64,000 bases of DNA from Ostrinia nubilalis (lineage: Eukaryota > Arthropoda > Insecta > Lepidoptera > Crambidae): assembly GCF_963855985.1 (NCBI RefSeq), contig NC_087108.1:11240001-11304000 (forward strand), written 5' to 3'. The stretch's first letter is position 1. The number at the start of each line of letters is the position of its first letter. The notes beneath the pieces are model-generated. The model was not told the DNA's origin. It ran no database searches and worked only from the letters and a program-made list of their open reading frames with translations. Below, piece after piece: positions 45,267 through 57,431 of the stretch. The translations under genes and the position numbers were made by a program.

Positions 45267-46830
45267 CCGTGAGTTATTATTTTATTTATTTATTCAACAG
45301 CATTGAATTGTGCTCGATGGTTAACAACACACATGATGCACTTATGACCTTTGCGTAAAAGTGGATCAAAGGACTGTGCAATTATTATTTGATCTTTGTT
45401 ATCAATTGAGAACATTATTTAAGATAAAACTCGAATTGGGTCATTCCATGAAAATCTGTATATTTTCGACGTCATTTTGTCCTAAACTTTTTTAAGATGC
45501 TTTTGAATACTTTATTAGTGTAAATTATAGTTCATTTATTTATTATGTTATGTCTAAAAGGGCCAGTCACTTTATGCTTTATTTTAGGAGAAATTATAAT
45601 TTTCATTTTTTTCTTCATACTACATTACTCCTATATGACTTTTAATAAAGTATAAAACTTATAACCTTAACATTTATAGATAAGTTAATATACTTAATGT
45701 AGTTGTTTTGTTATTATCACTATATAAAAAACGTCATTATCTAACTAGTAACTTAGTACCTAGAGCCGTCTAAAGCGATGGTCTAGGGACTGACGATTTG
45801 GAGTAAAACTTAAAACAAATGCAGATTAACTTTATATTATAAGATGCTTAATACGATGTGCCGAAAATAGCCGTAAAAGCACACGTAAATACTATTAAAT
45901 TATATACAATTACCTATTGTAATCAATAAAGCTACTCAACTAGGGACTGACGAAGTGACTGGATCAACACATGTTTCCGCAACAACTGGTACGTCTGCAC
46001 TAATTAAAAAAACAGCTGCCGCAAAGCCAGTATGGTCTGACGATAACTTCGTATCGTACTTTAAACTCAACTAAATGTCATTCACTTTAAATACATATTA
46101 AATCGCAAAATTATAAAATCAGTGCGTGGCGAGGGAATGACGCTAAAAGCTGTGGACTCTTTTTCAACTAAAGAAAATCAAATTATTGTTTATTGAATCC
46201 GCAAAATATTAATAGAATTTGGTGTAATATACGTTTAAATCGATTATTCGTTAATTAAAACAAAGGATCAAGTTGATGTTTCTATAAATATGGGTTCCAA
46301 AACACAAACTTTTGGAGTACAGACATGCCTAGGGAATGACGTTTTGGGTCATTTAAAAGGAAAATAAGATGTTTGAAAAATAGTTTTAAAAAATATAAAT
46401 GGGTGATAAATAAAACACATTGCGAGCTGTTATTTACAGACGTAGACGCACAGGGTCACACACGGACCAATCACAGAGCTCTATTTAATTCAACGCTGTG
46501 CGTTCGATTTGCTGCTTCACATAATATGCAAGCATCGTTTGTGAATAGGTACGGGTGTACTTAAGTATTACAAACAACCTACTTGAAGTAGCACTTATAT
46601 TACTTGACGTTGGATAAATGCGCAAACCGCACGAAGTCATCAAAACAAAACAAAATGTCAATTGTCTTTTTGGCGGGAAACGCGACAAAACTTTTTCTGT
46701 TAATTTAAATTTAAATCTGGTGCAATATTCAAAATACAATGAATTAAGTAGAAATAATTAGAAATAAATCAAACAATACTCAATACTCAATATTTTATTG
46801 CATCCATTATGTACTTAAAATTAGAACATT
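45267..46830. other. unit A segment with AGGGAMTGACG motifs; no gene
   Basis: 45267-45440 and about 46441-46830 match unit B. The middle (about 45440-46440) does not. It holds AGGGACTGACG or AGGGAATGACG four times and ACGTCATT three times, but I could not define inverted ends or a target duplication. The unit B insertion site TA is at 46812-46813. Confidence 0.45.
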
Positions 46831-48097
46831 CAATCATAAACAATCAGATCATGATCTGAGGCCGCCCCCAACCGGCCATTATTGTGGATTCCACAATGTG
46901 GCGGCCTTCCACAATGTGGAAATCACAGATATGGATAAAATAGACACAGCAAGTAGCTCGTCAAAACGTGCGATTCCGATATTAATATGTCCAAATTGAC
47001 ATACAGGTTGCGGGCCTAAGCTGAAGATAACGAAAATGTTTTTGAAACTTTGACCCCGATGCTAATCTTTTAAGATAAGATAATAAGTAGACATGCATAA
47101 TAATGCTTACTGTCCATTTTGTATAATTATCTTTTGTTAAAGATTTAACCTTTGTTCGAGCTGTCATTCTCTTTGCACTGGAATCAAGTCGATCCTTATT
47201 TTCAAACTCCTATGTTCTTCTGATTAATTTCAATGCGGGTCTAATGACAGTTTACCTTTTCCCCGGGACTACGACCATCTTGGCAGAGTTTTTATTGACG
47301 GTCCAGCTGTAGATCCCGGCTACACAGGCGTTGCAGCGGTGGGAACGAGAGGTGGGAATAGTCCCGTAGTCTATATTTAAAAAAATCTTAAAGGAGGTAG
47401 CAGGAAGGCACTGGATGTAGGCCGCTACCAACCGGGAGATGTGGAAATCATTGGAGGAGGTCTATGTTCAGCAGTGAACGTCCTTGTACTGAAATAATGA
47501 TGATAATTATAGTTTAATTTCAAAATATACCAAGGTTAGGTAATTGTCCACTGCTTGACAAAGGTCTTCCAAAGATCACCGCACTGATCCGTCCTGCCCT
47601 GCCCTGTCCAGGTGCTTCCCGCGACCTTCACCAGACCAGACCTTCACCAAACTTGGTGTGACTTGGCAAAAAATCTCCAGACACGTGCGAATAAGCACTT
47701 ATCACGCATGTTTGTACCAAGTATCCATCTACACCAGACTTAAGTATAGCATCATGATGATGAAGTCAATCCTTCGGTCAAACCCGCCTATCTACAACTT
47801 CGAAACATCATGCAGGTTTGCAAAAAACATCATCGTGATTCTCTATCGGAAAATCTATTTTCGATTAGGTACGATCTCTAACGCATATTATCATCATGAT
47901 TTATTAATTTCTAGACTTCCAAAAACCCCGAATATATTATGATTAAAAGATAATCAAGTTGTACCTTTGTACCTTATTAGGCACAAAAACATGTGCCTCC
48001 TGTCACATAAAAAAAAACAATACGTGAACACTGGATCCTGCTGATTGGATATAACTATTTGTGTCTTTATATTCTTTTCGTGTCGACAACAAACCTA

Positions 48098-48470
48098 CAC
48101 AGTGTCAGCCCAAAACTCCGCCACAAGAGTGGCGTTGTCAGCAGCACTCATCAAATCCTCCTGAGGGCAGTTGCTTGGGCACTCAGGCAGGGCCGTCTTT
48201 AACCTACTAGGAGCCCTGGGCACTTAAGGATCAAGGGTGGCCCCTTATCATTTGGAGAAAAGGTCTTTCGAGCAGACGGGGGCCCCCTCGGTCGCGGGGC
48301 CCTGGGCACGTGCCCAAAGTGCCCAGTGGGAAAGAGGGGCCTGTTCAGGGCACGACATCAGGTGCTTCATCGACTGGGGAACAAAACCGCACCTGTAGTG
48401 CACTCCATGTTTAAGCCATCCAAGAATCCCCACCTGACCAGATGTCTGTGTCTTTATGAAAAATGGTTTA
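48098..48470 (-). pseudogene. LINE ORF2 C-terminal zinc-knuckle remnant (unit B)
   Basis: Same remnant as 36667-36862, here uninterrupted at its end (DTV then TAG) but split in the middle by the insertion at 48188-48343. Confidence 0.5.
48188..48343. mobile_element. hAT-like MITE (CAGGGCC ends)
   Basis: 156 bp beginning CAGGGCCGTCTTTAACC and ending GGGGCCTG, GC-rich, absent from unit A. The CAGGG(C)C ends suggest hAT. The flanking duplication is not clean (ACTCAGG versus GTTCAGG), so the right end is approximate. Confidence 0.5.
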
Positions 48471-48867
48471 GTTTTCCCATTTATAAAAAAACACTACATT
48501 ATTCTCATTCCTCGCTGACTGCGATAAATGATATCTACGATCAGCTCCTCATTTAATACCTACCTATAATATAAAATATACCTCCTTTTTAATAAATAGT
48601 TACAGCTAGGATGAACCTTGGATTAAAATGACATTTATTTCCATACTAAATGTCAATACAAGCCAGAGTTCAACTAGGGTGTAACTTCTATTAATAAGGG
48701 GGATAAATTCTGACTTACGAGTATTACCCTAAACATGGATGACAAAATGTCGCCCCCAAAAAGGATACTTGTCTGCATCAAACACCATAATGCTAAACTA
48801 ATAAAAACAAAGATAGAAAACCAAAAGCATTTACTTAATAGAATCAAAAAATTAAATTAAGTAAACT

Positions 48868-49048
48868 TAAGCCTAGGCGCAGACCACCGATTTCTGGCAA
48901 CCGATAGTTGGGTCGGGCTGTTAATCAGTATGGACATGTATGGAAGTGCGCACATTACACCGATTTAGTATTGGACGATTCTTCATACAAATTAGAATCG
49001 GGCCCAACTATCGGCCAACTAAAAGTAGGCGGTCTGCGCCTGGGCTTA
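48868..49048. mobile_element. MITE just 3' of the P450 (unit B)
   Basis: Inverted ends TTAAGCCTAGGCGCAGACC and GGTCTGCGCCTGGGCTTA, flanked by a possible TTA duplication. It lies about 18 bp past the P450 stop codon and is unrelated in sequence to the unit A MITE at the same place. Confidence 0.7.
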
Positions 49049-49065
49049 TACAATAGCGATGTCCT

Positions 49066-52000
49066 TTATTTTTGCAAAACCCTTTGCTCCCATCCGTCCC
49101 TTTCCGTGAACTTGAGTTTGATCCCTCCGATGGGTGACGTCACGATGGACCGAGGCTCGTACGTCACCTGCTCCGGCATGTCATCTGCCAATTCCACGGA
49201 GTACTTCTTCAGGATCGTCACCAGACCAGCCAGCATCTGCATCTTTGCGAACCTCATGCCTGAAACAATACAAAAGCCATGTACGGACGACCGCGTCAAA
49301 TAGTTCGTGACACCTAAAGTAGCCACAAAGTTCGCAACACAACTTTAAAAAACCTGGGAACTTTTTGGCTACTTTGGGCACATACACAGTTCCCTAATCT
49401 GTAACGTTGGGTGATACGAATTATGTATTTGAGACTGACTGTACATAGATATTACGGTGTCAAGCTAAACACTGTTAAATTCAGTTCAAACGGGACTATT
49501 CCCACCGCTGCAACTCCCGTGCTGCAGCCAGGATCGCGAATAATACCCAACCAGTGAAAGTCATGTTTGTAATCTTATGCAGTTGCAATAGAAGCTTGTT
49601 TGTAACAGACTGATGATGACTTACACATAAAATTTTTGTTGCGATTAAAAAACAAATTACGTCTTTAGTGAATAGTTAGATGACGATTTAGCATAGCAGC
49701 TGGATGTGTTAGCGCAGGAGCTGACGTTGTGGAAATCCTTAAATGACGTCTTTGTGCAGCAGTGGATGTCCAACTTAAACGAACGAAAGAAACTTAAATA
49801 CAACTAGTCAACAGTCTTCAGCAGGCTTAAGAAACATTAATGATAGGTTGCACCATCTACATTAACTTAACAAACGTCAAAAGTCACGGATAAAATAAGA
49901 TGATGCAACTCAGCCTTCTGCTGGAATCAGACTTTGTTTTATAATTTGTCTTTCCCGAATACTAATTTTTAATTAATTTATAACCGAATTAAACATTATA
50001 ACCCGGGCCTTTCCAAGGCGAGAGTGAATAGGCACTGACAGGGCAGATATGTACCATCCTAGACTGCATCTCACTTAACTTGTTATGCATAAATAAAAAT
50101 AATCAAAATGGCAGACGAAGATGGGCTGGGCAAGGAGTGCCCCCAAGGAGCACGAGCTTTTTCTTTCAGCCACTAGTACTACGAGCTTTCAACTTAAGAT
50201 TTACAAGATATGATATCATAACTTTTCAGTAACGAGTAATAAAAATGATGCAAAATTGCAGACGTATCAAAATTCTATTATAATGTTAAACTGCAATGGC
50301 TTTTGATTGTTTCTTTCTTTCTTATACAGGGTGTCCCAAAAAGTAGTGTCAAGCCAAAGCACAGAGGTAGAGCATCATTGTATAATTCATTATTTTATAT
50401 GATTCATAGTTTTGCATTATCTTAGGTAAGTTATATGTTTATTTTCATTCCTGGATTAACTTGTGACCTTAATGCGCGATAAAAATATTATTATCGGTAA
50501 AAATGCATAAAAAAATGTGAAAACAAGTGTGTTCTCAATTTTAAACAAACTAATTTCAGACACAGGGCTGTCTCTACTGTGGATATTTATTTACTTCATT
50601 AACAATTTATGGATCAAAGGGCTTTACTTTAAAAAACTTAACAACAGTTTGAAATTAACATTGATAGTGTGAAATTGGCATTCACATAATTACGTAACAA
50701 AACACTGGTTACCTTTAAAAAAATATTTGAGAGCAGACGGCAGAGGTCTGTAGACTGTTAATTACACATTGTAAACATTGAAGTAAACGTAAAATGTAAT
50801 GTAGGCAGGCCTCCTATTTGGTGGTCCGACGATCTGGTTGAAGGTCGCGAGAAGCACCTGGATGCGGGCAGCGCTGGAACGGTGGTTGTGGGAATCCTTG
50901 GGGGAGAGGCTGTTCAGAAGTGGACGGCTGTAGATTGAAACGACAAAATGCAAAAATAGTAAGACTAAAACATACCTATACAAATTCTAGGACCTTCTCC
51001 AAAAGGCATGTAGGTGTACGGCTTGATGTTCTGCTTGTTCTCGGGCAGGAACCTCTCTGGCCTGTATTCTTCGGGGTCTGGGAAATTAGCAGGGTCGCGT
51101 TGAAGGTGGTACACCGGTATGTGCACGCGACTGTCCTTCTCCAGGGTCAGACCTGACGGTAGCGTGTAATCCTCCACCACTTCTCTAGTCAGGAGCGCCA
51201 ACACAGGATACAAACGAAGCGCCTCATCAATGCAAGCTTCTGTATACGTCAGTGTAGACACGCAATCGTAGGTCAACTTATTCTCACGTGCCCTCAAATA
51301 CTCGTCTATTTCCTCCTGAACGCGTCTCTGAGCCTCCTTGTGCTTTGCCAGCTCGAACAATGTGAACGCCATCGTTGTGGACGAGGTCTCGAAGCCAGCA
51401 GCGAAGATCACCACGCACAGACCCACCATTAAATCGTTGTCTACCTCCAAAACTACCTTCTCATTTCCACCAGTTTTCGCATTACGCATGCTGTCTCCAG
51501 TGATGAAGTTGTTATTTTTCAAATTCAAAACGCAGTCAATAAAATCGTTTCGAGTAGTCGGCTTGTACCCTCTGCCTTTGAAGATGTTTATCAGTATGGA
51601 TTCAAAAAACTTGTCGATATCTGTGGAGAAAGTTTTGAATCCTAATCCGTAGAACACTGATGGCCACATGGCTCGGGCTATCCATTTCAAGCCTCTATAA
51701 GTGGAGGAATCCATGATTTTGCTACCCATAAGGATGAAGGGATTACGATCAAAGCCCTTCTCCATGGAATTCATGTCGATTCCAAAAGCACAGGAGCCTA
51801 TAGACTCCATGGTGTATCTAGCGGTTAGAGTCCTCACTTCTATGACATCGGAAACGCTCTTCTCATAATCCAGTAAATTCTCTAGTGTGTAACAACAATT
51901 TTCCACTAAATAGAACATGCTCTTCATTTTTGCAGTCGTAAAGATGGGCGTCATGTTCTGGCGCATCACTTTCCACCTGTCCCCGTAAGTGAAGAATAGG

Positions 52001-52356
52001 TTCTGCGTGGAGACTTCATTGTGCGTGTACTTGGACACCTCCCGGCTGTTGAAGTAATAGAAGTCTTTGGTCATAACCAGCTTCAAGATGTCAGGGTCTT
52101 GCACCAGGAGAGCTGGGTCCGAGCCGTAGAACGTTCCGATGTAAGGCTCGTTGGGGAAAGCCCGACATATTTCCTGTGAGGCTTCTCCTACAAATTTCTT
52201 CAATAGAATGTAGTCTGAATAATTCCCGAAGATCGGCTTAGGGTTGGGACATGAAGGCACTTTCTTCTTTTTCCAGTAATCTTGTTTACTTTTTAGAGAC
52301 GAGTATATTAATGTCAGGCATACACATAAAACGAATAATAAGATTAAAAAAATCAT
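49066..52356 (-). CDS. cytochrome P450, CYP3 clan (CYP6/CYP321-like), unit B copy
   Basis: Complete 524-aa P450. Exon 1 is 52356-50976, exon 2 is 49259-49066, with a 1716-bp intron (GTATGT...TTTCAG). All landmarks are as in the unit A gene (WKVMR, AGFETS, EALR, RPERF, haem Cys459). By eye exon 1 has about 20 base differences from unit A, of which only five change a residue: Val9, Leu16, Ile17, Ser146 and Gly261 here. Exon 2 encodes an identical protein. No LINE lies upstream and the intronic hairpin element is truncated, so cis-regulation may differ from the sister gene. Both copies look functional. Confidence 0.93.
50327..50380. mobile_element. truncated CAGGGTG/TATA element in the unit B intron
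   Basis: Keeps the left 54 bp of the 418-bp element seen at 38353-38770. About 364 bp including the right end were deleted, leaving the right flank TATAAT. Confidence 0.8.
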
Positions 52357-52423
52357 TGCGTTAAATCACTGTTCGACTGTTGACCGACTACTTAACTACT
52401 CGTTTAAGATAAATGCATTTGTC

Positions 52424-52430
52424 TTTTATA
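52424..52430 (-). promoter_or_regulatory. TATA box of the unit B P450
   Basis: TATAAAAG on the minus strand, same position and context as in unit A. Confidence 0.6.
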
Positions 52431-53479
52431 GGAGGCGTCTGCTAGCTAGGGTTGGCAGCTTTGGCAGCTATGTTATTAAATTAAACAACGTCTAAAGATT
52501 TAACTATAGTTTAGGTATGTATTGTATGTATATTCTAAAAATAAACGCAGGGTAAAAATAAGAGTGGCTCATTTAGTTCCGGCATTTTGTGCTACACAGA
52601 GTAAAATGTACCTAAATTTAAAAAAAGTTAAAATAAATTTACATTATCTTACGCTGTGCTGTAGTATGGTGCATGTGACAGCTGTCATTCAAATCACGTC
52701 TACCAAGTTCCATGTGCCGGTTTAATGTGCAAAAAACCGGTGAATTCATTATTTTTTCATAAAAATAAGTTCGTTCGTTTCAGCCGAAACACGTCCACTG
52801 CTGGACAAAGGCCTCCCCCAAGGATTTCCACAAAGACCGGTCCTGCGCCGCTCGCATCCAGGCACCTCCTGCGACCCTCACCAGAGATAAATAAGTAGTT
52901 TATGGAAATCGATATAGTAAGTAGGTAACTACAAAACTAAATGAAGATCGGTTCATTCGTTTATTAGCTACGATATCACAGACAGACACTTTAAACTTAA
53001 AACACCCCTCTCTTTTTGCGTCGGGCGGGCGGGGGTTAAATCCTACAGTACATTTTTGTTTGAAAAAGCTGCCGTCACTTACGCCCGGTATTCACAAACG
53101 ATGCTTGCTTATGTTAGGCAGCAAATCGAACGCACTGCGTTGAATAGAGCTCTGTGATTGGTTCATGTGTCACCCTGTGCGTCCACGCGCACTGTGAGAC
53201 CTCATAGTAATATTTTTGTGAATACCTACTCGCATTAGGTGCCTGGAAGTTGTCATTTCGTGAAATAGTGCTGTTTCAAGTTTTGTACGGTTTACTTCCG
53301 TGAGTTTTTATTTTATTTATTTATTCAACAGCATTAAGTATTGTGCTCAATTTCAGAACTCAATGGTTAACAACACACATGATGCACTTATGACCTTTGC
53401 GTAAAAGTGGATCAAAGGACTGTGCAATTATTATTTGATCTTTGTTATCAATTAACAGTATTTTAGATAAAACTCGAAT

Positions 53480-54121
53480 TAAGTCTTGAATTTCGAAATA
53501 ATTATTTCACAGCACAGAGTTTGTAAAAAAAGTTCTTCTTCGTCTTATTTTTTTTGATGTTGGCAATACCTACACGTCGAGGCCGACTTGATTTGTGGCA
53601 TTTTCAAGTTTCAAGTGAGACGAGTTACAAAATGGGACCAGTGGGATGGGACTTGGGTTAATTGAATGATTAATGAAGGATGATAGAATAACAGATGATA
53701 TCCCTTCCCGCACCCTTTGAGTCTCAGTAAAGTTGTGGTGCTTTAATGAGACTAAGGACTACTTGAGAGAATCCAAAGAATCACGTTGCACTGTTTTGTT
53801 TCATTTGCCCACACTCATGCACGTTCACGAACACCTAATGGTTAATAATCCACTATTAATACACATTAATAGTCGTCCAAACACGAATTTTAGAAAATAA
53901 AACACAACCGCTATCATGACGCTTCACATTCCCGCCAAGAAGTCTTAAGAGTTAGTTTTTATTTCATTTAATTTTAATAACAACAGCATTGAATTGTGCT
54001 CAATTTTCAGAATTCTTTGAAACAGTTAACAATACGAATGATGCACTTATGACCTTTGCGTAAAAGTGGATCAAAGGACTGTTCAATTTGATCCTTGTTA
54101 TCAATTGAGAACATTATTTTT
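53480..54121. other. no gene; partial local duplication
   Basis: 53320-53460 and about 53975-54120 are similar (CTTATGACCTTTGCGTAAAA, then GTGGATCAAAGGACTGT), a local duplication in unit B. No coding signal. Confidence 0.5.
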
Positions 54122-55640
54122 GACTAGCGGGCCGCCCGCGACTTCGTACGCGTGGATTCCGTTTTACCCCTTTCATCTACTTATCTTACGCGGTTAAGAT
54201 TTTTCATACAAATGTATTTTCCCGCTAACTCCCGTTCCCGTGGGAATTTTGCAATATCCTGTTGTAACTAAGCTTTAAGTTTACTAAGGTAACCTGCATG
54301 CCAAAATTTCAAGCGTCTAAGGCCTCAGCCTCGAACTTAGCGGGCAGCGGGGCGGCGGCGGCGGCGGCGCGGGAGCGGGGCGGGCAACGCAGACCCGTTC
54401 TCGAAACCAGCGGGCAGCTCGCGCGGCGCTTTAGCGGCGAAGTGTTGTGTTCGGGGTTGTGTTGTCGAGATATTTGTTTTTATTCGCGAACGAAATGTCT
54501 GAACAACGGCGACAATTTTATTTCGATTCAAATTTATTCCTTACGCTCGATTTATTGTGGGCAAAAGAAGGAGTGCGCTGCCCGCTCGTTGCCCGCTCCC
54601 TCGCCGCTGCCCGCTCGTTGCCCGCTCCGGCGCCGCTGCCGCGCCGCTGTTTTCGAGAACCGGTCTATTTGATTTTACGCATAAGATCCTGCCGCTGCCG
54701 CCCCGCCGCCGCTCCCGCGCCGCTGCCCGCTAAGTTCGAGGCTGAGGCCTAACTGAAGCAGTTTAGATTGTTCATACAAAAGGATTTTCCCAGTAATTTC
54801 CGTTGCCGTGGGAACTTCGGGAATTCCTTTCTTAGTTTCTCTACGGTACCAAAGCTACGTCCCTTCCAAATTTCAAGTGCCTTCGTTTAGCCGCTTAGGC
54901 TGTGCGTTGATATGTCAGGAAGTCAGTCATACAAAAAGATTTTCCCGCTAATTCCCGTTCCCGTCTGAATTTTGCAATATCCTGTTGTAACTAAGCTTTA
55001 AGTTTACTAAGGTACCTGCATGCCAAATTTCAAGCGTCTAACTTACGCGGTTTAGATTTTTTTCATACAAATGTTTTTTCCCGCTAACTCCCGTTCCCGT
55101 GAGGATTTTGCAATATCCTGTTGTAACTAAGCTTTAAGTTTACTAAGGTACCTGCATGCCAAATTTCAAGCGTCTATCTTACGCGGCTTAGATTTTTTCA
55201 TACAATGTTTTTTCCCGCTAACTCCCGTTCCCTTGGGAATTTTGCAATATCCTGTTGCAACTAAGCTTTAAGTTTACTAAGATACCTGCATGCTAAATTT
55301 CAAGCGTCTAACTTAAGCGGTTTAGATTTTTCATACAAAAGGATTTTCCCTCTAATTCCCGTTCCCGTAGATATTTCGGGAATTCCTTATTGTAACTAAG
55401 TTTTAAGTTTACTAAGGTACCTACATGCCAAATTTCAAGCGTCTAACTTAAGCGGTTTGGCTTTTTCATACAAAAGGATTTTCCCGCTAATTCCCGTTCC
55501 CGTGGGAATTCCTAAGTATACTATAACCTGCCCAGGAGTATGAAGTATAATTGTACTAAGTTTTGTTAAAATCCGTCGAGTAGTTTTTGTTTCTATAAGG
55601 AACATACAGACAGACAGACAGACAGACAAAAATATTACTG
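54122..55640 (+). repeat. dispersed repeat with ~134-bp tandem units and a GACA tail
   Basis: Starts CTAGCGGGCCGCCCGCGAC, has successive units spaced about 134 bp (CCCGCTAACTCCCGTTCCCG near 54222, 54947, 55080, 55213, 55348 and 55483), and ends in a CAGACAGACAGA run at 55608-55628. The composition and tail are those of a common lepidopteran dispersed repeat that has expanded internally. Confidence 0.65.
54321..54749. mobile_element. Harbinger-like GC-rich MITE
   Basis: 429 bp with inverted ends GGCCTCAGCCTCGAACTTAG and complement, flanked by a 3-bp TAA duplication (54318-54320, 54750-54752). GGCC-type ends with a TWA target fit PIF/Harbinger. It interrupts one unit of the 134-bp array. An ATG at about 54494 (MSEQRRQFYFD) may be the start of a lost ORF. 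Confidence 0.7.
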
Positions 55641-56251
55641 ATTGCATTTTTGGCATCAGTATCGATCACTAATCACCCCCTGATAGTTATTTTGAAAATA
55701 CATTTCATGTACAGAATTGACCTCTCTACAGATGTAGGTATTATAAGTATAGATAACACTCGAATTAAGTCTTAAAATTTCGAATTAATTGTGTAACACC
55801 ACACAGTCTGTAAAAAAATATGTACTTAAGTTAGGTAATAACACTAAGTATAATTTTTACGCCCGTATTCACAAACATTACTATGAGGTCTCACAGTGCC
55901 CGTAGACGAACAGGGTCACACACGGACCAATCACAGAGCTCTATTCAACGCTGTGCGTTCGATTTGCTGCTTCACATAATATGCAAGCATCGTTTGTGAA
56001 TACGGGTGTACTTAAGTATTACAAACAACCTACTTGAAGTAGCACTTATCTTGTACTTGACGTTGGATAAATGCGCAAACCGCACGAAGTCATCAAAACA
56101 AAACAAAATGTCAAATGTCTTTTTGGCGGGAAACGCGACAAAACTTTTTCTGTTAATTTAAATTTAAATCTGGTGCAATATTCAAGATGTATTAAGTAGA
56201 AATAAATCAAACAATACTCAATACTCAATATTTTATTGCATCCATTATGTA

Positions 56252-57431
56252 GGGTAAGTGCGCTAGTTTTCGTCCAATTATCGGAGTTGCCAACTTTGTG
56301 ATGCGAAATGAATATCTTAAAATACCCTTACTCATATGTGTCATATGTCATTTTAGTCCTTATATAGTCTACTTTACGTTAATATTATATGACGATAAGT
56401 AAATACCACGAGTTTTTTTATAAAAAATATTTTATGCAAAAGAGGCGATTTCACTAGTTTTCGTCCAAAAAAATCAGTTTTCGCCCTAGTGTACGCTAGT
56501 TTTCGACCACTGTGTAGAAAAAAGGGTGCAGTTGATTTATTAACTTAAAACCAATTCTACAATACAGTAACTATGGATTGTGGTATATCATTTGAAAGGT
56601 AATTTTGTTAGCTTTCAAATGGTATCAAAAAGATTTAAATAAGTTTCTTACCTAAATTTAGGAAAATATTTCAATGGGTCGAAGGACAAATGGACGAAAA
56701 CTAATCTACAGGAATAGCTTATTTTGGTTTTCGTCCACCCCAGTGCTTGCTCATGACGTCATGGACGAAAACACAACAACGTTTAAAGCTGTTTTCTGTT
56801 TTCGTCCACATCTTTTTAACGGTTTTTATGGGTTTATCAGTGTTAAAAAGTGGACGTAAACTAAAATGTTTAACGTAATAGCAATAAAGATCATATTGGA
56901 AGAAAAAACATTGTATTTTGTAGGTCCATTGACGTAAAATGATTATTAAAAATATTAACTAGGTGTCAGGGTTTCCGTCCACGTGGACGAAAACCAAAAT
57001 CTTGCAAAATTGTTATGCTAGTATTAGTCCACTTAATTATCTAAGATTTCTATACAAAATCTTTAATAAACCCTTAAAATAGTGTTTATTATGCTAATAA
57101 TTAGACATACGTGCCAAAAACATTACGTAAAGTAGCTAAAACAGTAATTAAACATACCATGAAAGTTCCCTACCGGCACGTTTTTTTTCTAACTTGACGA
57201 CGTTTTCCATTCACCTGTGTGCAGCAGCAACTTCCGTAGATTTTTTTGGAGTTATTACTTGTCAAATTACATTTTCATGCAGGCAGAACTGTTACTTAGA
57301 TATTAAAGATTGTAACAAGTCCAAACTTGCACGGAAAGTTAGGTTTGTATTCTAATTTTCCGTATTTGTTTGTGGCAAGTCGGTCAAATGGACGAAAACA
57401 GGAGCTGGACGGAAAACCGGCGCAATTACCC
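56252..57431. mobile_element. 1.18-kb TA-flanked element with TTTTCGTCC motif array, copy 2
   Basis: 1180 bp, same orientation and nearly the same sequence as 32818-33998. TA duplicated at 56250-56251 and 57432-57433. Unit A has the single TA at 46812-46813 with both flanks continuous, a textbook empty site. Confidence 0.93.

Larger units (their letters stand above)
34833..47004. repeat. tandem segmental duplication, unit A
   Basis: It starts at AGGTTGCGGGCCTAAGCTG and ends at CAAATTGACATAC, where the same start sequence immediately begins again (unit B). It carries one P450 gene. Compared with unit B it has extra insertions: a 261-bp hairpin (35351-35611), a solo LTR (36189-36666), a LINE (41674-45262) and a block at about 45440-46440. 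Confidence 0.9.
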
